Part shown: piece after piece, positions 37,879 through 47,927 of the stretch
Position numbering within the stretch: the stretch's first letter is position 1
Layout: every line of letters starts with the position of its first letter
NCBI RefSeq assembly: GCF_015645385.1
Contig: NZ_JADOET010000001.1
Coordinates: 558,001 to 622,000 of the forward strand
Origin: Winogradskyella marina
GTDB taxonomy: Bacteria; Bacteroidota; Bacteroidia; Flavobacteriales; Flavobacteriaceae
Length of the DNA stretch: 64,000 nucleotides
Reading direction: 5' to 3'
Notes under the pieces: model-generated
The model's input: only the letters and a program-made list of their open reading frames with translations
Database searches by the model: none
What the model was told of the DNA's origin: nothing
Translations under genes and position numbers: made by a program

Positions 37879-39747
37879 ATGAAACGATTAAAAATCAACA
37901 CAATACTTATATGTTCGCTCGTATTAACCTTAATAGCGCAATATAGCTGTACAACCAAAGAAAAAGCTAACACTTCTCAAAATCCAGAATTTGACCAAAC
38001 CAATAATTGGATCGTTTTAGACAAAACAGATGCAACTAAAGAAGGAACTACTTTTACTTGGGTTTTTGAGGTAAAAAACCCTTCCGATTATGTGTTTCAA
38101 GTAGTGACTAAAGATGGTTCCTTTACAGATACTGATACGGCAACAGTAAAAATAGAAGAACAAGCTTTTGAAGAATCCTTATCAAAAAATTATGTTATAA
38201 ATGAAAATGAAATCGTTTCCGAGTTCAAAAACATAATCCCACTAAAAAACACAGAAAAACAGACACTTTCTATAACGACTGAAGCCGATTTTAAAAGCCT
38301 TAGATTCATTCCGCATTTTAAAAAACAAATTGGTTCTGGTAAGTATCATCAAGAATGGTTAGCCATGCACCAGTCTGATGAAAAGCAAGAAGCCCTAAAA
38401 CACTTTAAAGAAGCGAAGTTTGGTATGTTTATACATTGGGGATTGTATTCACAAGCTGGCGGTATTTGGAAAGGCACAAAAATCAATAATGCACCACATC
38501 CAGGACCAAAAGTAGCCGAATGGTTGATGTATGCGTTTCAAATTCCTAGAACAGAATATAAGGAGTTAGCTAAAACTTTTAATCCCGATAAATCCTTTGC
38601 TCAAAACGTTGTAAAATTAGCCAAGGATGTTGGTATGAAATACATCGTCATCACTTCAAAACACCACGACGGTTTTGCGTTGTTCGATTCTAAAAGTTCG
38701 GACTTTAACATGGTAGACGCCACACCGTACAAAGCCGATATTATTAAGGAGCTTTACAACGCCTGTTTGGCCGAAGGTATCGATTTTGGCGTGTATTATT
38801 CGCATGGAAATGATTGGATGGATGGCACCGACGGAAATTATGCTAACGTAAAAAAAGTAAACGATTCTCTTGGCATTTATACGCATCCGAATGGTAAAAA
38901 TTTATGGGATCCAAGTGACAACACACATGAGGAATACCTTCAAAATAAAGCTTATTCTCAAATAAAGGAATTGCTAACTATGTTACCAGAATTGCGTTTA
39001 ATATGGTTTGATGGCACAGGTTTTACTACGGAAGCACAAGCCTTTCAGTTTTACAAATTGGTTTATGATATCAATCCAAATGTATTAGTTAACCGAAGAG
39101 TCGGTTATGCTTTTGGTGATTATTTAGACGCAGGAGATAATAAGATTCCTTCAGCAAATGAAACCTTAGAAAAATATTGGGAAACTTGTGGAACCACAAA
39201 CAATTCTTGGGGCTACAAATCTTATGACAACGATTGGAAAAGTCCAAAAGAACTACTGTACTACTTTGTAGATATTTTATCGAAAGGAGGAAATTATCTA
39301 TTAAACATTGGTCCTGATGGAAAAGGACATGTACCAGAAACAAGCGCACAAAATTTGCGAGCAATGGGCAAATGGATTCATCAAAATGCGGAAGCAGTCT
39401 ATGGCACAACCCGTTGGAACACACCAAACGAAGGCCAAGAAGAAACGCTATTAGATGGTACAGGTCATAGAGCCTCTAAAGGGTTCCAAAGAGAATTTAC
39501 ATCCAAAGACTTTTGGTTTACAACTAAAGGAAATAAGGTGTACGCTATTTCACTAACCAATACAGATGGTGATATTTTAATAAAATCACTAAGAAAAGGG
39601 AAAGGTGATATTGAAAAAGTAAAACTATTAGGAAGCGATAAAACTCTTAGTTATACTCAAAATAAAAACGGATTACAAACCACAGTAACCGGAGTGCCTA
39701 AAGATGCGCTTGGTTTCGTTATAGAAGTGACTTTAAAAAACAATTAA
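37879..39747 (+). CDS. GH29 alpha-L-fucosidase, probable lipoprotein with extra N-terminal domain
   Basis: This 622-residue protein has a signal peptide ending QYSC (Cys24), a plausible lipobox. Residues about 40-150 form an extra beta-rich domain (TFTWVFEVKNPSDYVFQVVTK) absent from the GH29 at 28457. The catalytic barrel begins at FGMFIHWGLYS; SKHHDGFALFDS and GVYYSHGNDW are conserved. LRLIWFDGTG gives Asp378 as nucleophile. The C-terminal domain contains KVKLLGSDKTLSYTQNKNGL. It lies 2 bp after the DUF6786-like gene and 8 bp before a sulfatase. The barrel is closer to the enzyme at 21231 than to that at 28457, so the locus has at least two GH29 subtypes. Confidence 0.93.
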   Translation: MKRLKINTILICSLVLTLIAQYSCTTKEKANTSQNPEFDQTNNWIVLDKTDATKEGTTFTWVFEVKNPSDYVFQVVTKDGSFTDTDTATVKIEEQAFEESLSKNYVINENEIVSEFKNIIPLKNTEKQTLSITTEADFKSLRFIPHFKKQIGSGKYHQEWLAMHQSDEKQEALKHFKEAKFGMFIHWGLYSQAGGIWKGTKINNAPHPGPKVAEWLMYAFQIPRTEYKELAKTFNPDKSFAQNVVKLAKDVGMKYIVITSKHHDGFALFDSKSSDFNMVDATPYKADIIKELYNACLAEGIDFGVYYSHGNDWMDGTDGNYANVKKVNDSLGIYTHPNGKNLWDPSDNTHEEYLQNKAYSQIKELLTMLPELRLIWFDGTGFTTEAQAFQFYKLVYDINPNVLVNRRVGYAFGDYLDAGDNKIPSANETLEKYWETCGTTNNSWGYKSYDNDWKSPKELLYYFVDILSKGGNYLLNIGPDGKGHVPETSAQNLRAMGKWIHQNAEAVYGTTRWNTPNEGQEETLLDGTGHRASKGFQREFTSKDFWFTTKGNKVYAISLTNTDGDILIKSLRKGKGDIEKVKLLGSDKTLSYTQNKNGLQTTVTGVPKDALGFVIEVTLKNN

Positions 39748-39755
39748 ATAAAATT

Positions 39756-41363
39756 ATGAAAACTAAAACAACTCAAATACTTATAATTAGCAGCTTGTTA
39801 TTGGCATCCCTTTTTATGCTATCAAGTTTTGATAATGACGACATTACAGAACAACAAAAAACTAAAAAACCAAACATCATATACATTTTAGCTGATGATT
39901 TAGGTATTGGTGATGTAAGCCTTTATAATGAAAACAGTAAAATTCAAACCCCTCATTTAGATCAAATGGGAAAAGAAGGCATGCAGTTTACAGATGCACA
40001 TACCTCCTCTTCCGTTTGTACACCTACACGATACGGTATTTTAACAGGAAGGTACAATTGGCGAACCCCTTTAAAAGAATTTGTGACTTGGGGAAACTCA
40101 CCTAGTTTAATTCAGAAAAACAGATTAACAGTAGCGCAAATGCTAAAAGATAATGGCTATAAAACGGCTAGTATAGGAAAATGGCACTTAGGTTTAAATT
40201 GGTCTATGAAAAATAATAGCCCAGAGTTTGATCATTTTTCAAATACATCTGAGCGTTTAAATTTTAAAAATATGGATTATAGCAAGCCTTTAAAATTTGG
40301 ACCTAATGACATGGGCTTCGATTATTCTTACATGATTTCTGCATCCTTAAATATGCCGCCTTACGTGTATTTAGAAAATAATAAGGCTACTATGATTCCT
40401 ACAGAAATAACAGAACGAAGCAGAAAAACATATCCTTTTAGTAGTTGGATAAAAGGCGCTATTGCTGATGATTTTAAACATGAAGAGGTCCTACCCAACG
40501 TTGTTGACAAATCCATTTCTTTTATTAAGGAGAATGCCAATAAAGACCAACCATTTTTCATGTATATTCCTTTGCCTTCGCCACATAATCCCGTTTTACC
40601 AATTGCGCCATGGAAAGGGCAAAGTGACATAGGCAGCCCTTATGCCGATTTTGTAATTATGATTGATGATTTAATGGGTAATATCTTTAAAACATTAAAA
40701 GAACAAGGTATTGAAGACAATACATTAGTCGTTTTTACAAGTGATAATGGTTATGCCACCACCAATGACTTAAAAACCTTGCGACAAAAAAAACACAGTC
40801 CTAGTTATATATATAGCGGTTATAAAGGGAGTTATTTAGAAGGAGGTCATCGCGTACCTTTTTTAGTAAAATGGCCTGGAAAAATTAAACCCAATTCGGT
40901 TTCCGATGCCACCATATGTACTACAGACTTTATGGCCACTTGCGCCGATATTATCGATTATAATTTTAAGGATAATGAAGCCGAAGACAGTTTTAGTATG
41001 ATGCCGTTATTAACCAACGAAGGAAATTATTCAAGAGATGCAACGATTCATCATGACAAGTATGGTGTTTTTGCTATTAGAAAAGGAGATTGGAAATTAA
41101 TTGTATCGCCTAATTCTGGCATTATGGCCTCTGGAAAGACAAAAACACATAAAGATGTTACCGCTGAAGAGATTTTATACAATTTAAAAACAGACGTCAA
41201 AGAAAAAAATAACGTTGCCGATCAATTTCCTGAAAAAGTTAAGGAATTAAAAGAGATTCTAACCCAACAAATAAGAGACGGTAGAAGTACCCCTGGAAAA
41301 GTGCAAGAAAACGATGCTATAACAGGCGAATGGCCACAAGCAAATTTTGCGTTTAAAGAATAA
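39756..41363 (+). CDS. S1-family sulfatase with CxPTR site (type C)
   Basis: This 535-residue protein has a hydrophobic N-terminal signal (residues 8-24); no lipobox Cys is present, so it is periplasmic or membrane-tethered. Asp47-Asp48 in LADDLGIGD and Cys88 in CTPTR (Thr in place of Ser) are the core residues. GKWHLGLNW, FTSDNGYATTND and LEGGHRVPF follow. SSSVCTPTRYGILTGRYNWR and the C-terminal GRSTPGKVQEND match the sulfatases at 42593 and 56595. A ~20-residue insertion (MKNNSPEFDHFSNTSERLNF) after the GKWH block is particular to it. It lies 8 bp after the GH29 gene. Confidence 0.92.
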   Translation: MKTKTTQILIISSLLLASLFMLSSFDNDDITEQQKTKKPNIIYILADDLGIGDVSLYNENSKIQTPHLDQMGKEGMQFTDAHTSSSVCTPTRYGILTGRYNWRTPLKEFVTWGNSPSLIQKNRLTVAQMLKDNGYKTASIGKWHLGLNWSMKNNSPEFDHFSNTSERLNFKNMDYSKPLKFGPNDMGFDYSYMISASLNMPPYVYLENNKATMIPTEITERSRKTYPFSSWIKGAIADDFKHEEVLPNVVDKSISFIKENANKDQPFFMYIPLPSPHNPVLPIAPWKGQSDIGSPYADFVIMIDDLMGNIFKTLKEQGIEDNTLVVFTSDNGYATTNDLKTLRQKKHSPSYIYSGYKGSYLEGGHRVPFLVKWPGKIKPNSVSDATICTTDFMATCADIIDYNFKDNEAEDSFSMMPLLTNEGNYSRDATIHHDKYGVFAIRKGDWKLIVSPNSGIMASGKTKTHKDVTAEEILYNLKTDVKEKNNVADQFPEKVKELKEILTQQIRDGRSTPGKVQENDAITGEWPQANFAFKE

Positions 41364-41393
41364 CCAAACATTAATAAGATATACAACAGCGTT

Positions 41394-42536
41394 ATGACAA
41401 GACTTATAAAATTTAATTTTTCATTAGTAATTTTATGCATCATATTTCCTTTTTTTAAAGGAATGGCGCAATCTGAGGATCAATCTAACGGGGCGTATCG
41501 CGATGTTTACATTAACACATCTTGGAAAAGATTAGATAAAAACAAAGACGGTAAATTTACAGAGAAGGATAACAAACGCCTCTGGAAACATTTACATAAA
41601 ATATTAGACAGTAACGAAGATGACCTCATTAGCTTTGAAGAATATTCGGCTAATAAGCGCGTTCCATACTTGAAAACAGAAGGAAAACGAAAGTTAAATG
41701 TGCTTTACAAAGTTACCGAAGAAAAGGATTTATACTTAGATATTTATTATCCTAAAACAGCAAAAGAAGGTAAAAAATTACCCGTAGTGATTTACACACA
41801 CGGAGGTGGCTGGGCACAAGGAAGTAGACATGGCGCAGCTAATGCTTCTTTTAAAACCGTACATACGGCACTTTTAGAAAAAGGATTCTGTGTGGTATCC
41901 GTAAGTTATAGACTTTGGGAAAAAGACGGAAATAATACTATGCGAGACTGCGTAATAGACAGTAAAGATGCTATGCGTTATTTATCTAAACATAGTGACA
42001 CCTTAGGCATTGATGCCAATCGGTTTTTCTCTTTTGGAGATTCTGCTGGTGGTCAAATTTCCCAAATGCTCTTATTAAGTTCACCAGAAACTTTAAAAGG
42101 CGATTCTGAATTAGCTTCTTACACGTATAACATGGTCGCTGGCGTGTCTTGGTATGGTCCTTGTGATTTTGAAGATATCAATTTATTCAACCATGATGAC
42201 AGCCCAAATTTTAAAGACCGATTCGGTGCTAGAATAACAAAACCAAATACCAAACCTAAAGATAAATTATTGCTTTATAGGGAAATGAGTCCTATTAATT
42301 ATTTAGAAAAAAACAGCGCACCATTATTAATGATTCAAGGCGATAAGGACACTACCATCCCAGTAAAACATGCCTTTTACATGGCAGAAAAAGCGAATAA
42401 AATTGGCGCGCCTGTGACCACATTAATTGTAAAAAACTCAGGGCATAATTGGCGTAAAGTAGGTGCAGACATAAATCCAACACGAGGAGAAATTGAACAA
42501 TCAACTATTGATTTTTTTGTTTCTCATTTAAAATAA
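41394..42536 (+). CDS. Alpha/beta-hydrolase esterase with N-terminal EF-hand-like calcium motifs
   Basis: This 380-residue protein has a signal peptide ending GMAQ. Residues about 45-90 contain two EF-hand-like loops ([12 protein letters not shown] and [12 protein letters not shown]). The catalytic domain shows the oxyanion-hole motif HGGGWAQG, the nucleophile elbow GDSAGG, an acid in [13 protein letters not shown] and His in NSGHNW. This is the BD-FAE/carbohydrate-acetylesterase-like group. It would remove acetyl or other acyl groups from the polysaccharide, which in brown algal fucoidan is often acetylated. It lies between two type C sulfatases, 30 bp after the first. Substrate is inferred from context. 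Confidence 0.85.
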   Translation: MTRLIKFNFSLVILCIIFPFFKGMAQSEDQSNGAYRDVYINTSWKRLDKNKDGKFTEKDNKRLWKHLHKILDSNEDDLISFEEYSANKRVPYLKTEGKRKLNVLYKVTEEKDLYLDIYYPKTAKEGKKLPVVIYTHGGGWAQGSRHGAANASFKTVHTALLEKGFCVVSVSYRLWEKDGNNTMRDCVIDSKDAMRYLSKHSDTLGIDANRFFSFGDSAGGQISQMLLLSSPETLKGDSELASYTYNMVAGVSWYGPCDFEDINLFNHDDSPNFKDRFGARITKPNTKPKDKLLLYREMSPINYLEKNSAPLLMIQGDKDTTIPVKHAFYMAEKANKIGAPVTTLIVKNSGHNWRKVGADINPTRGEIEQSTIDFFVSHLK

Positions 42537-42592
42537 ACGGATTATTATTTTAATACTAATTCAAGATAATAACGATAACTATTAGAACTATC

Positions 42593-44083
42593 ATGAATAA
42601 AATTGGAGTCTCTACAACTAGCTTAGTTGTAATCCTATTAAGCACCTTTACTTGGTTTTCTAACGCACAAGTAAATTCTAAAAAACCCAATATCGTATTG
42701 ATATTGTGTGATGATTTAGGCTATGGTGATGTGCAAAGTTTAGCACCTGAAACAAGTAAAATTAAAACCCCACATATTGATAAACTAACAGAGGAAGGGA
42801 TGATCTTTACAGATGCGCATTCCGGTTCCTCCGTTTGTACCCCAACGCGTTATGGTATAATGACAGGGCGTTATAGTTGGAGAACAAAGTTACAACGTGG
42901 AGTTGTATCTGGTTTTAAACCCAATTTAATTAAAGAAGACCGACCTACGATAGGAAACTTTCTTAAAGACCAAGGGTACCACACGGCTATAATAGGAAAA
43001 TGGCATCTTAATTTTCAGTATTTAAATCCTACTACGCAAGCACTAATTCCAAAAAAAGGAAAAAAATTACCGCCTGTTGGCGCTCGTATTCCAGATGGTC
43101 CTAACCAAAGAGGCTTTGATTATTTTCATGGTTTTCACCATGCTGGAAGTATGAAAGCTGTTATAGAAAACGACCAAGTCATTATTCATGACGATGAAAT
43201 TAATATGTTACCTCGCTTAACGACTAAGTCTGTAGATTATATTAACAATCAAGCAAAAAACAAAGACGGACAACCATTTTTCTTATATGTGCCTTTAGGA
43301 TCTCCGCATACACCAATTGTACCTTCAAAAGAATGGCAAGGCAAAAGTGGACTTGGTAATTATGCCGATTTTGTGATGCAAACAGATGGCACCGTAGGCG
43401 CTATAACAAAAGCATTAAAAGATAACGGCTTATCAGAAAATACATTGGTGATTTTTAGTAGTGACAATGGGACTTCTAAAGCAGCAAACATACCTAACTT
43501 AGAAAGACAAGGACATATTGTAAGTGCAGGTTATCGTGGTTCTAAATCCGATTTATGGGACGGCGGACATCGCATTCCTTTTATTGTAAAATGGCCGAAT
43601 ACCGTAGAACCTAACACAACAAACAATGATTTAATTTGCTTAACCGATATTTTCGCTACGTTTTCAGAGCTAACAGGTGTTGCTATGCCAAGCAAAAGTG
43701 GAGAAGATAGTGTGAGTTTTTTACCAGCCTTAAATGGAGAAGAAATAAATAGCACTAGAGCTGGCGTTATTCACCATTCTATTAGTGGTCATTTTGCTTA
43801 TAGACTAGGAAAATGGAAATTGTTACTAGCAAAAGGATCTGGGGGTTGGAGTGTACCAAAAGAAGACGATGCTAATTTAGATACTATGCCTGTAGCGCAA
43901 TTATATGACATGGAAAGTGATCCTGCCGAGACTACAAACTTATATACAACACATCCTAAAATTGCAGAAAAACTTTTAAAGCAATTAGAATTAGATATAA
44001 TTTTAGGAAGAAGTACAGAAGGCGAAATGTCTAAAAATGATGTTGATAAAATCAAATTATGGAAAACTTCAAATAAGAAGTGA
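42593..44083 (+). CDS. S1-family sulfatase with CxPTR site (type C)
   Basis: This 496-residue protein has a signal peptide ending WFSNAQ. Asp40-Asp41 in LCDDLGYGD and Cys82 in CTPTR (Thr variant) are the core residues; IGKWHLNF, FSSDNGTSKAAN and WDGGHRIPF follow. The usual Gly after GKWHL is replaced by Asn here. A Lys/Pro-rich insertion (KKGKKLPPVGARIPDGPN) follows that block. GRSTEGEMSKND at the C-terminus matches the GRSTPG ending of the related sulfatases. It stands 56 bp after the EF-hand esterase and 36 bp before a sialate-esterase-type gene. Confidence 0.92.
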   Translation: MNKIGVSTTSLVVILLSTFTWFSNAQVNSKKPNIVLILCDDLGYGDVQSLAPETSKIKTPHIDKLTEEGMIFTDAHSGSSVCTPTRYGIMTGRYSWRTKLQRGVVSGFKPNLIKEDRPTIGNFLKDQGYHTAIIGKWHLNFQYLNPTTQALIPKKGKKLPPVGARIPDGPNQRGFDYFHGFHHAGSMKAVIENDQVIIHDDEINMLPRLTTKSVDYINNQAKNKDGQPFFLYVPLGSPHTPIVPSKEWQGKSGLGNYADFVMQTDGTVGAITKALKDNGLSENTLVIFSSDNGTSKAANIPNLERQGHIVSAGYRGSKSDLWDGGHRIPFIVKWPNTVEPNTTNNDLICLTDIFATFSELTGVAMPSKSGEDSVSFLPALNGEEINSTRAGVIHHSISGHFAYRLGKWKLLLAKGSGGWSVPKEDDANLDTMPVAQLYDMESDPAETTNLYTTHPKIAEKLLKQLELDIILGRSTEGEMSKNDVDKIKLWKTSNKK

Positions 44084-44119
44084 ACCTCAAAAAAGAAAAA
44101 GTCTAAAAATTAAAATTCT

Positions 44120-45694
44120 ATGAAAAGGTTAAATACTTTAATATTATGTATTAGTTTAATCTTGAGTAATTGTTTATTTGCCGAGAATTCTTGCTCTACG
44201 TTAGCAGCGTCTGCTTTAAAAGCTGATGTTAAAACCGCCTTTAAATTAGGTTCTCTTTTTAAAAACCATATGGTTTTGCAACGTGATCAGCCTATTCCTG
44301 TATGGGGAAAGGCTGAGGTTGGAACAACCATTACCGTAAATTTTGCTGATTCAGAAAAAAGTACCGTTGTAGATTCTAATGGTAAATGGCGCATAGATTT
44401 AAACGCTTTAAGCGCAAGCTTTGAACCTAAAACCATGATTATTTCATCTTCAGTAAATGAAGAAGAAATAGAGATTTCAGATATTGTAGTTGGAGATGTA
44501 TGGATTTGTTCTGGGCAATCTAATATGGAAATGAAAGTTGGAGGTATTCCTGAAATTAAGGCTTTAATACCTAAATCTTCTAATATTCGAAGTTTTACTG
44601 TAAAAAACACTGTCGCATTTGAGCCTCAAGACACATGTGAAGGTACATGGAAGAATGAACAACCCAATAGTGCTGTAGCCTTTTCTTTTGCTTATTTTCT
44701 TCAAAAATCTGCCAATGTTCCCGTTGGTATTATATTAACATCTTGGGGAAGCTCGTCTATAGAAGCTTGGATGCCAAGAGAAATGACCAAAACAGTACCT
44801 CATTTTAAAACCATTATGGATGAGTTTGATGCAGATGTAGAAACTAAAAACAGACTAAAAACTATTTTAGATGGTCCGAAACCATGGTCAAGAAAAGATG
44901 ATGTTTTTTTACGTAGGCAATCTAATATACTTTACAATGCAATGATGTATCCATTAGTTCCTTATGCCTGTAAAGGATTAGTTTGGTACCAAGGCGAACG
45001 CAATACAAGATCTATGCATGGTATGGCAACGAAACCGTGGTTTTCCAGAAATTCAGGAATGCTAAAGTATGGGGAAACACTTAAAGAATGGATAAAAAGT
45101 TACCGGAAATCTTGGAATAATGATAGTATGCATTTTATGGTCGTAATGCTACCAGGTTACGGAAAAATTTTAGATTCAGGAAAAGATATTAATTCTGAAA
45201 ATCCTAATGCTCATTCATGGGCATGGATGCGAGAGTCACAATTAAAAGCCCTTGAGTTGCCCAATACATCAGTAGTAAACACAATAGATTTAGGTGATGT
45301 TAAGGATATTCACCCAAAAGATAAATTACCTATTGGTAAACGTTTAGCTTTATTGGCAATGGATGAGCTATTAAAATCCGATACTAAATCTTGTGGTCCC
45401 ATATTAAAAAAAACAAAAATAAAAGGGAATACTATAGTCGCTTACTTTGACTATGCTGAAAAGCTTAAAACAAAAGATGGAAAAGCACCAACAGCCTTTT
45501 GGTTAGCAGATGATTCTAAAAAATGGTTTCCTGCAACTGCCAAAATAAAAGGAAAAACAGTCGTACTGCATTCTAATAAATTGTTAAAACCTAAATACAT
45601 TCGATACGCGTTCACTGCTAAGCCAGAAGTAAATTTGGTTAATGAACTAGATTTACCTGTATACCCATTTCGAACAGATACTTTTCAACCCTAA
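44120..45694 (+). CDS. SGNH/sialate O-acetylesterase-type esterase (SASA domain)
   Basis: This 524-residue protein has a signal peptide ending LFAEN. FKNHMVLQRDQPIPVWGKAE is the typical N-terminal beta-domain of sialate O-acetylesterases, followed by CSGQSNMEMKVGG with the catalytic Ser of block I, LTSWGSSSIEAW, VWYQGERNT and DIHPKDKLPIGKRLA with the catalytic Asp/His pair. Despite the family name, members in PULs usually deacetylate plant or algal glycans. Here acetylated fucan is the likely substrate. It is 36 bp after the type C sulfatase and 6 bp before another esterase, so two deacetylases of different fold are adjacent. Confidence 0.9.
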   Translation: MKRLNTLILCISLILSNCLFAENSCSTLAASALKADVKTAFKLGSLFKNHMVLQRDQPIPVWGKAEVGTTITVNFADSEKSTVVDSNGKWRIDLNALSASFEPKTMIISSSVNEEEIEISDIVVGDVWICSGQSNMEMKVGGIPEIKALIPKSSNIRSFTVKNTVAFEPQDTCEGTWKNEQPNSAVAFSFAYFLQKSANVPVGIILTSWGSSSIEAWMPREMTKTVPHFKTIMDEFDADVETKNRLKTILDGPKPWSRKDDVFLRRQSNILYNAMMYPLVPYACKGLVWYQGERNTRSMHGMATKPWFSRNSGMLKYGETLKEWIKSYRKSWNNDSMHFMVVMLPGYGKILDSGKDINSENPNAHSWAWMRESQLKALELPNTSVVNTIDLGDVKDIHPKDKLPIGKRLALLAMDELLKSDTKSCGPILKKTKIKGNTIVAYFDYAEKLKTKDGKAPTAFWLADDSKKWFPATAKIKGKTVVLHSNKLLKPKYIRYAFTAKPEVNLVNELDLPVYPFRTDTFQP

Positions 45695-45700
45695 AGGTTT

Positions 45701-46561
45701 ATGAAAAACAGTAAAATACTTCTAATTTTATTCTTAATCTCCTTTTCATTTATTGCAAAAGGACAGGTTTCTTATGAGCCCGATGAAACTTTGATTTATA
45801 AAACAACGCCACAAACAACCTTAAAACTTCATGTTTTTAAACCGGAAAAACATAAAAAGAAGGACAAAAGACCTGTAGTTGTTTTCTTTTTTGGTGGAGG
45901 TTGGTCAGGTGGTTCACCAAAACAATTTTACCAACAAGCAAGATACTTTTCAGAAAGAGGAATTGTAGCTATTTCAGCTGAATATAGAGTTTTTAAAAAA
46001 CATAATACAACGCCTTTTGATTGTGTGCGTGATGCCAAATCTGCCATAAGATGGGTGAGAGTACATGCTTCTGAATTGGGCATAGATCCTGATAGAGTAA
46101 TTGCCTCAGGAGGTTCTGCTGGTGGTCATTTAGCGGCTTGTACAGGAGTTATTGAAGGAAATGAAGAAGTTGGGGAAGAATTAAAAGTAAGTTCGGTTCC
46201 TAATGCAATGCTACTTTTTAATCCGGTAATTGATACCACAGAAAAAGGCTATGGCTTGAAAAAAGTGGGCGAAGCGAGAAAAACGGAAATATCTCCTTGC
46301 AGCCATGTTCGTGAAGGAATTGTACCTACTTTAATTTTTCATGGAACGGCTGATAAAACAGTTCCGTTTGAAAATGTACAACGCTTTACAAAATTGATGA
46401 ATGAGGTAGGGAATAGTTGTGAATTGATTGCATATGAAGGGGAAGGTCATGGTTTTTTTAATGGTTCTTTTTTCAGAAAGAAAAATACAGATGTTATTTT
46501 TAATTCAACTATGGAAAAAGCGATGGAATTTTTTAAAGAACTTAAATTCATTTATAAATAA
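45701..46561 (+). CDS. Alpha/beta-hydrolase esterase, BD-FAE-like
   Basis: This 286-residue protein has a signal peptide ending FIAKGQ. FFFGGGWSGGSP forms the oxyanion region, ASGGSAGGHLAA holds the catalytic Ser, HGTADKTVPFENV the Asp, and GEGHGFF the His. It is a compact carbohydrate esterase without accessory domain, unlike the EF-hand protein at 41394. It lies 6 bp after the SGNH esterase and is followed by a 141-bp gap before the putative GH at 46703. It probably cleaves acetyl or short acyl esters from oligosaccharides in the periplasm; specificity is unknown. Confidence 0.87.
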   Translation: MKNSKILLILFLISFSFIAKGQVSYEPDETLIYKTTPQTTLKLHVFKPEKHKKKDKRPVVVFFFGGGWSGGSPKQFYQQARYFSERGIVAISAEYRVFKKHNTTPFDCVRDAKSAIRWVRVHASELGIDPDRVIASGGSAGGHLAACTGVIEGNEEVGEELKVSSVPNAMLLFNPVIDTTEKGYGLKKVGEARKTEISPCSHVREGIVPTLIFHGTADKTVPFENVQRFTKLMNEVGNSCELIAYEGEGHGFFNGSFFRKKNTDVIFNSTMEKAMEFFKELKFIYK

Positions 46562-46702
46562 ACGGCTGAGGCAAGTTTATTTTTAATTCTAAAATTTATA
46601 CGTTTTAAGAATCATCTATAAAACATCTTTTTTATTAAAAAAAATCCTTTATCGGAACTACAATTTTAAAAGGAATTATATAAACAACAAAATATTTATT
46701 TA

Positions 46703-47899
46703 ATGAAACATAGTCTTTCTGTTACTATTGCAATGTCAATCGTTTTATTGTTTTGCTCATGTAAAACAGCTCAAACCCCTTATAAAATAAGTGATGGTAG
46801 TACTTTTGAAACGAAACCATTTTATCCCAAATTTAATTGGAAAACGACCCCAATGTATTATATGTTTGGGGATCCAAAACGCGTTTTACATCCAGAAGAA
46901 GTTGAATTTATTGCAGAACGAACAGATTTTATTTGTATTGAAAAATCACATGGACATGGGGATTTAGGAGCTGCAGAATTAGGCGCAAAACATGAAGTCG
47001 CAGCGTTTAAAAAGCTAAAGCCAGATATGAAAGTGCTTTTTTATTTTAATTCGGCTTATGCATGGCCATTTACATCTTATAATAAGAATTTTACGCATGA
47101 AAATATTAATAATCACCCTGAGCTTAAGGCGTTCTTAATAGAAAACCCTGAAACCAAGGAATTAGAGCAGCGAAAAAACGTTTTTTATTTTGATGTTTTA
47201 AATCCTGATTTTCAAGAATGGTGGGTAAACACGGTTGCAGAAGGTGTTGCGTTTTCTGGTGCCGATGGTGCTTTTATAGACCAAATGCATGGTTTTTCAT
47301 GGTTACGCCAAGATAAAGTCCAAGAGGTTCAAAAAGCTATGGGAGCTATGATGAAAGCTTTAAAAGAAAAATTAGGTTCAGATAAAATATTACTAGGTAA
47401 TAATGCAAATGCTAAATTGGCACAACATGTTTTCCCTTCTATAGATGCCAATATGTTTGAACATTATGGCAATAACTTATTAAGTAAAGAAAAACTATTG
47501 AATGATTGGGAAGATATGCTTAGGATTTCTAAAGCAGGAAAAATTTCTATATTTAGAATTGGTGTAGAGTATGACAGCGTAGCTGTTTCAGACCCGTCAT
47601 TTTACAAAGGAAAATTTAGAAATAAACGATTTGCGAAACTTTCTAAAGAGAAATTAGAGTTTTATCACGCTTGTTACCTAATTGGAGCACAGCCATATTC
47701 CTATTTTCAATATGGTTGGGGATGGCAATTGGCTCATGGTTCTTTAATGGATTATCCAGAATTGCAAAACCCATTAGGAGCCCCAAAAGGTGCATATCAG
47801 AGAACATCAAGTACAGGTTGGGAGTTTACGCGCGAGTTTGAACATGCTTCCGTTTGGGTTGATACCGAAACGAGACAATCTAAGATAACTTGGCATTAA
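46703..47899 (+). CDS. Putative TIM-barrel glycoside hydrolase, lipoprotein (paralogue 3 of 3)
   Basis: This 398-residue protein has a lipoprotein-type signal (LFCSC, Cys20). Matching positions to the copies at 20072 and 30014 are FNWKTTPMYYMF, FICIEKSHG (Glu80), KPDMKVLFYFNS, YFDVLNPDF, ADGAFID (Asp188 and Asp193), and MFEHYGNN (Glu253). The C-terminal TREFEHASVWVDTE is almost as in the first copy. A Trp/Phe-rich loop near 120-125 and FQYGWGWQLAHGS suggest a carbohydrate-binding cleft. The 141-bp gap upstream may give it its own promoter. A decayed sulfatase fragment starts just after its stop. The family is not firmly identified. Confidence 0.65.
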   Translation: MKHSLSVTIAMSIVLLFCSCKTAQTPYKISDGSTFETKPFYPKFNWKTTPMYYMFGDPKRVLHPEEVEFIAERTDFICIEKSHGHGDLGAAELGAKHEVAAFKKLKPDMKVLFYFNSAYAWPFTSYNKNFTHENINNHPELKAFLIENPETKELEQRKNVFYFDVLNPDFQEWWVNTVAEGVAFSGADGAFIDQMHGFSWLRQDKVQEVQKAMGAMMKALKEKLGSDKILLGNNANAKLAQHVFPSIDANMFEHYGNNLLSKEKLLNDWEDMLRISKAGKISIFRIGVEYDSVAVSDPSFYKGKFRNKRFAKLSKEKLEFYHACYLIGAQPYSYFQYGWGWQLAHGSLMDYPELQNPLGAPKGAYQRTSSTGWEFTREFEHASVWVDTETRQSKITWH

Positions 47900-47927
47900 A
47901 AAATTATATCAATAACTATCTGTTTTT

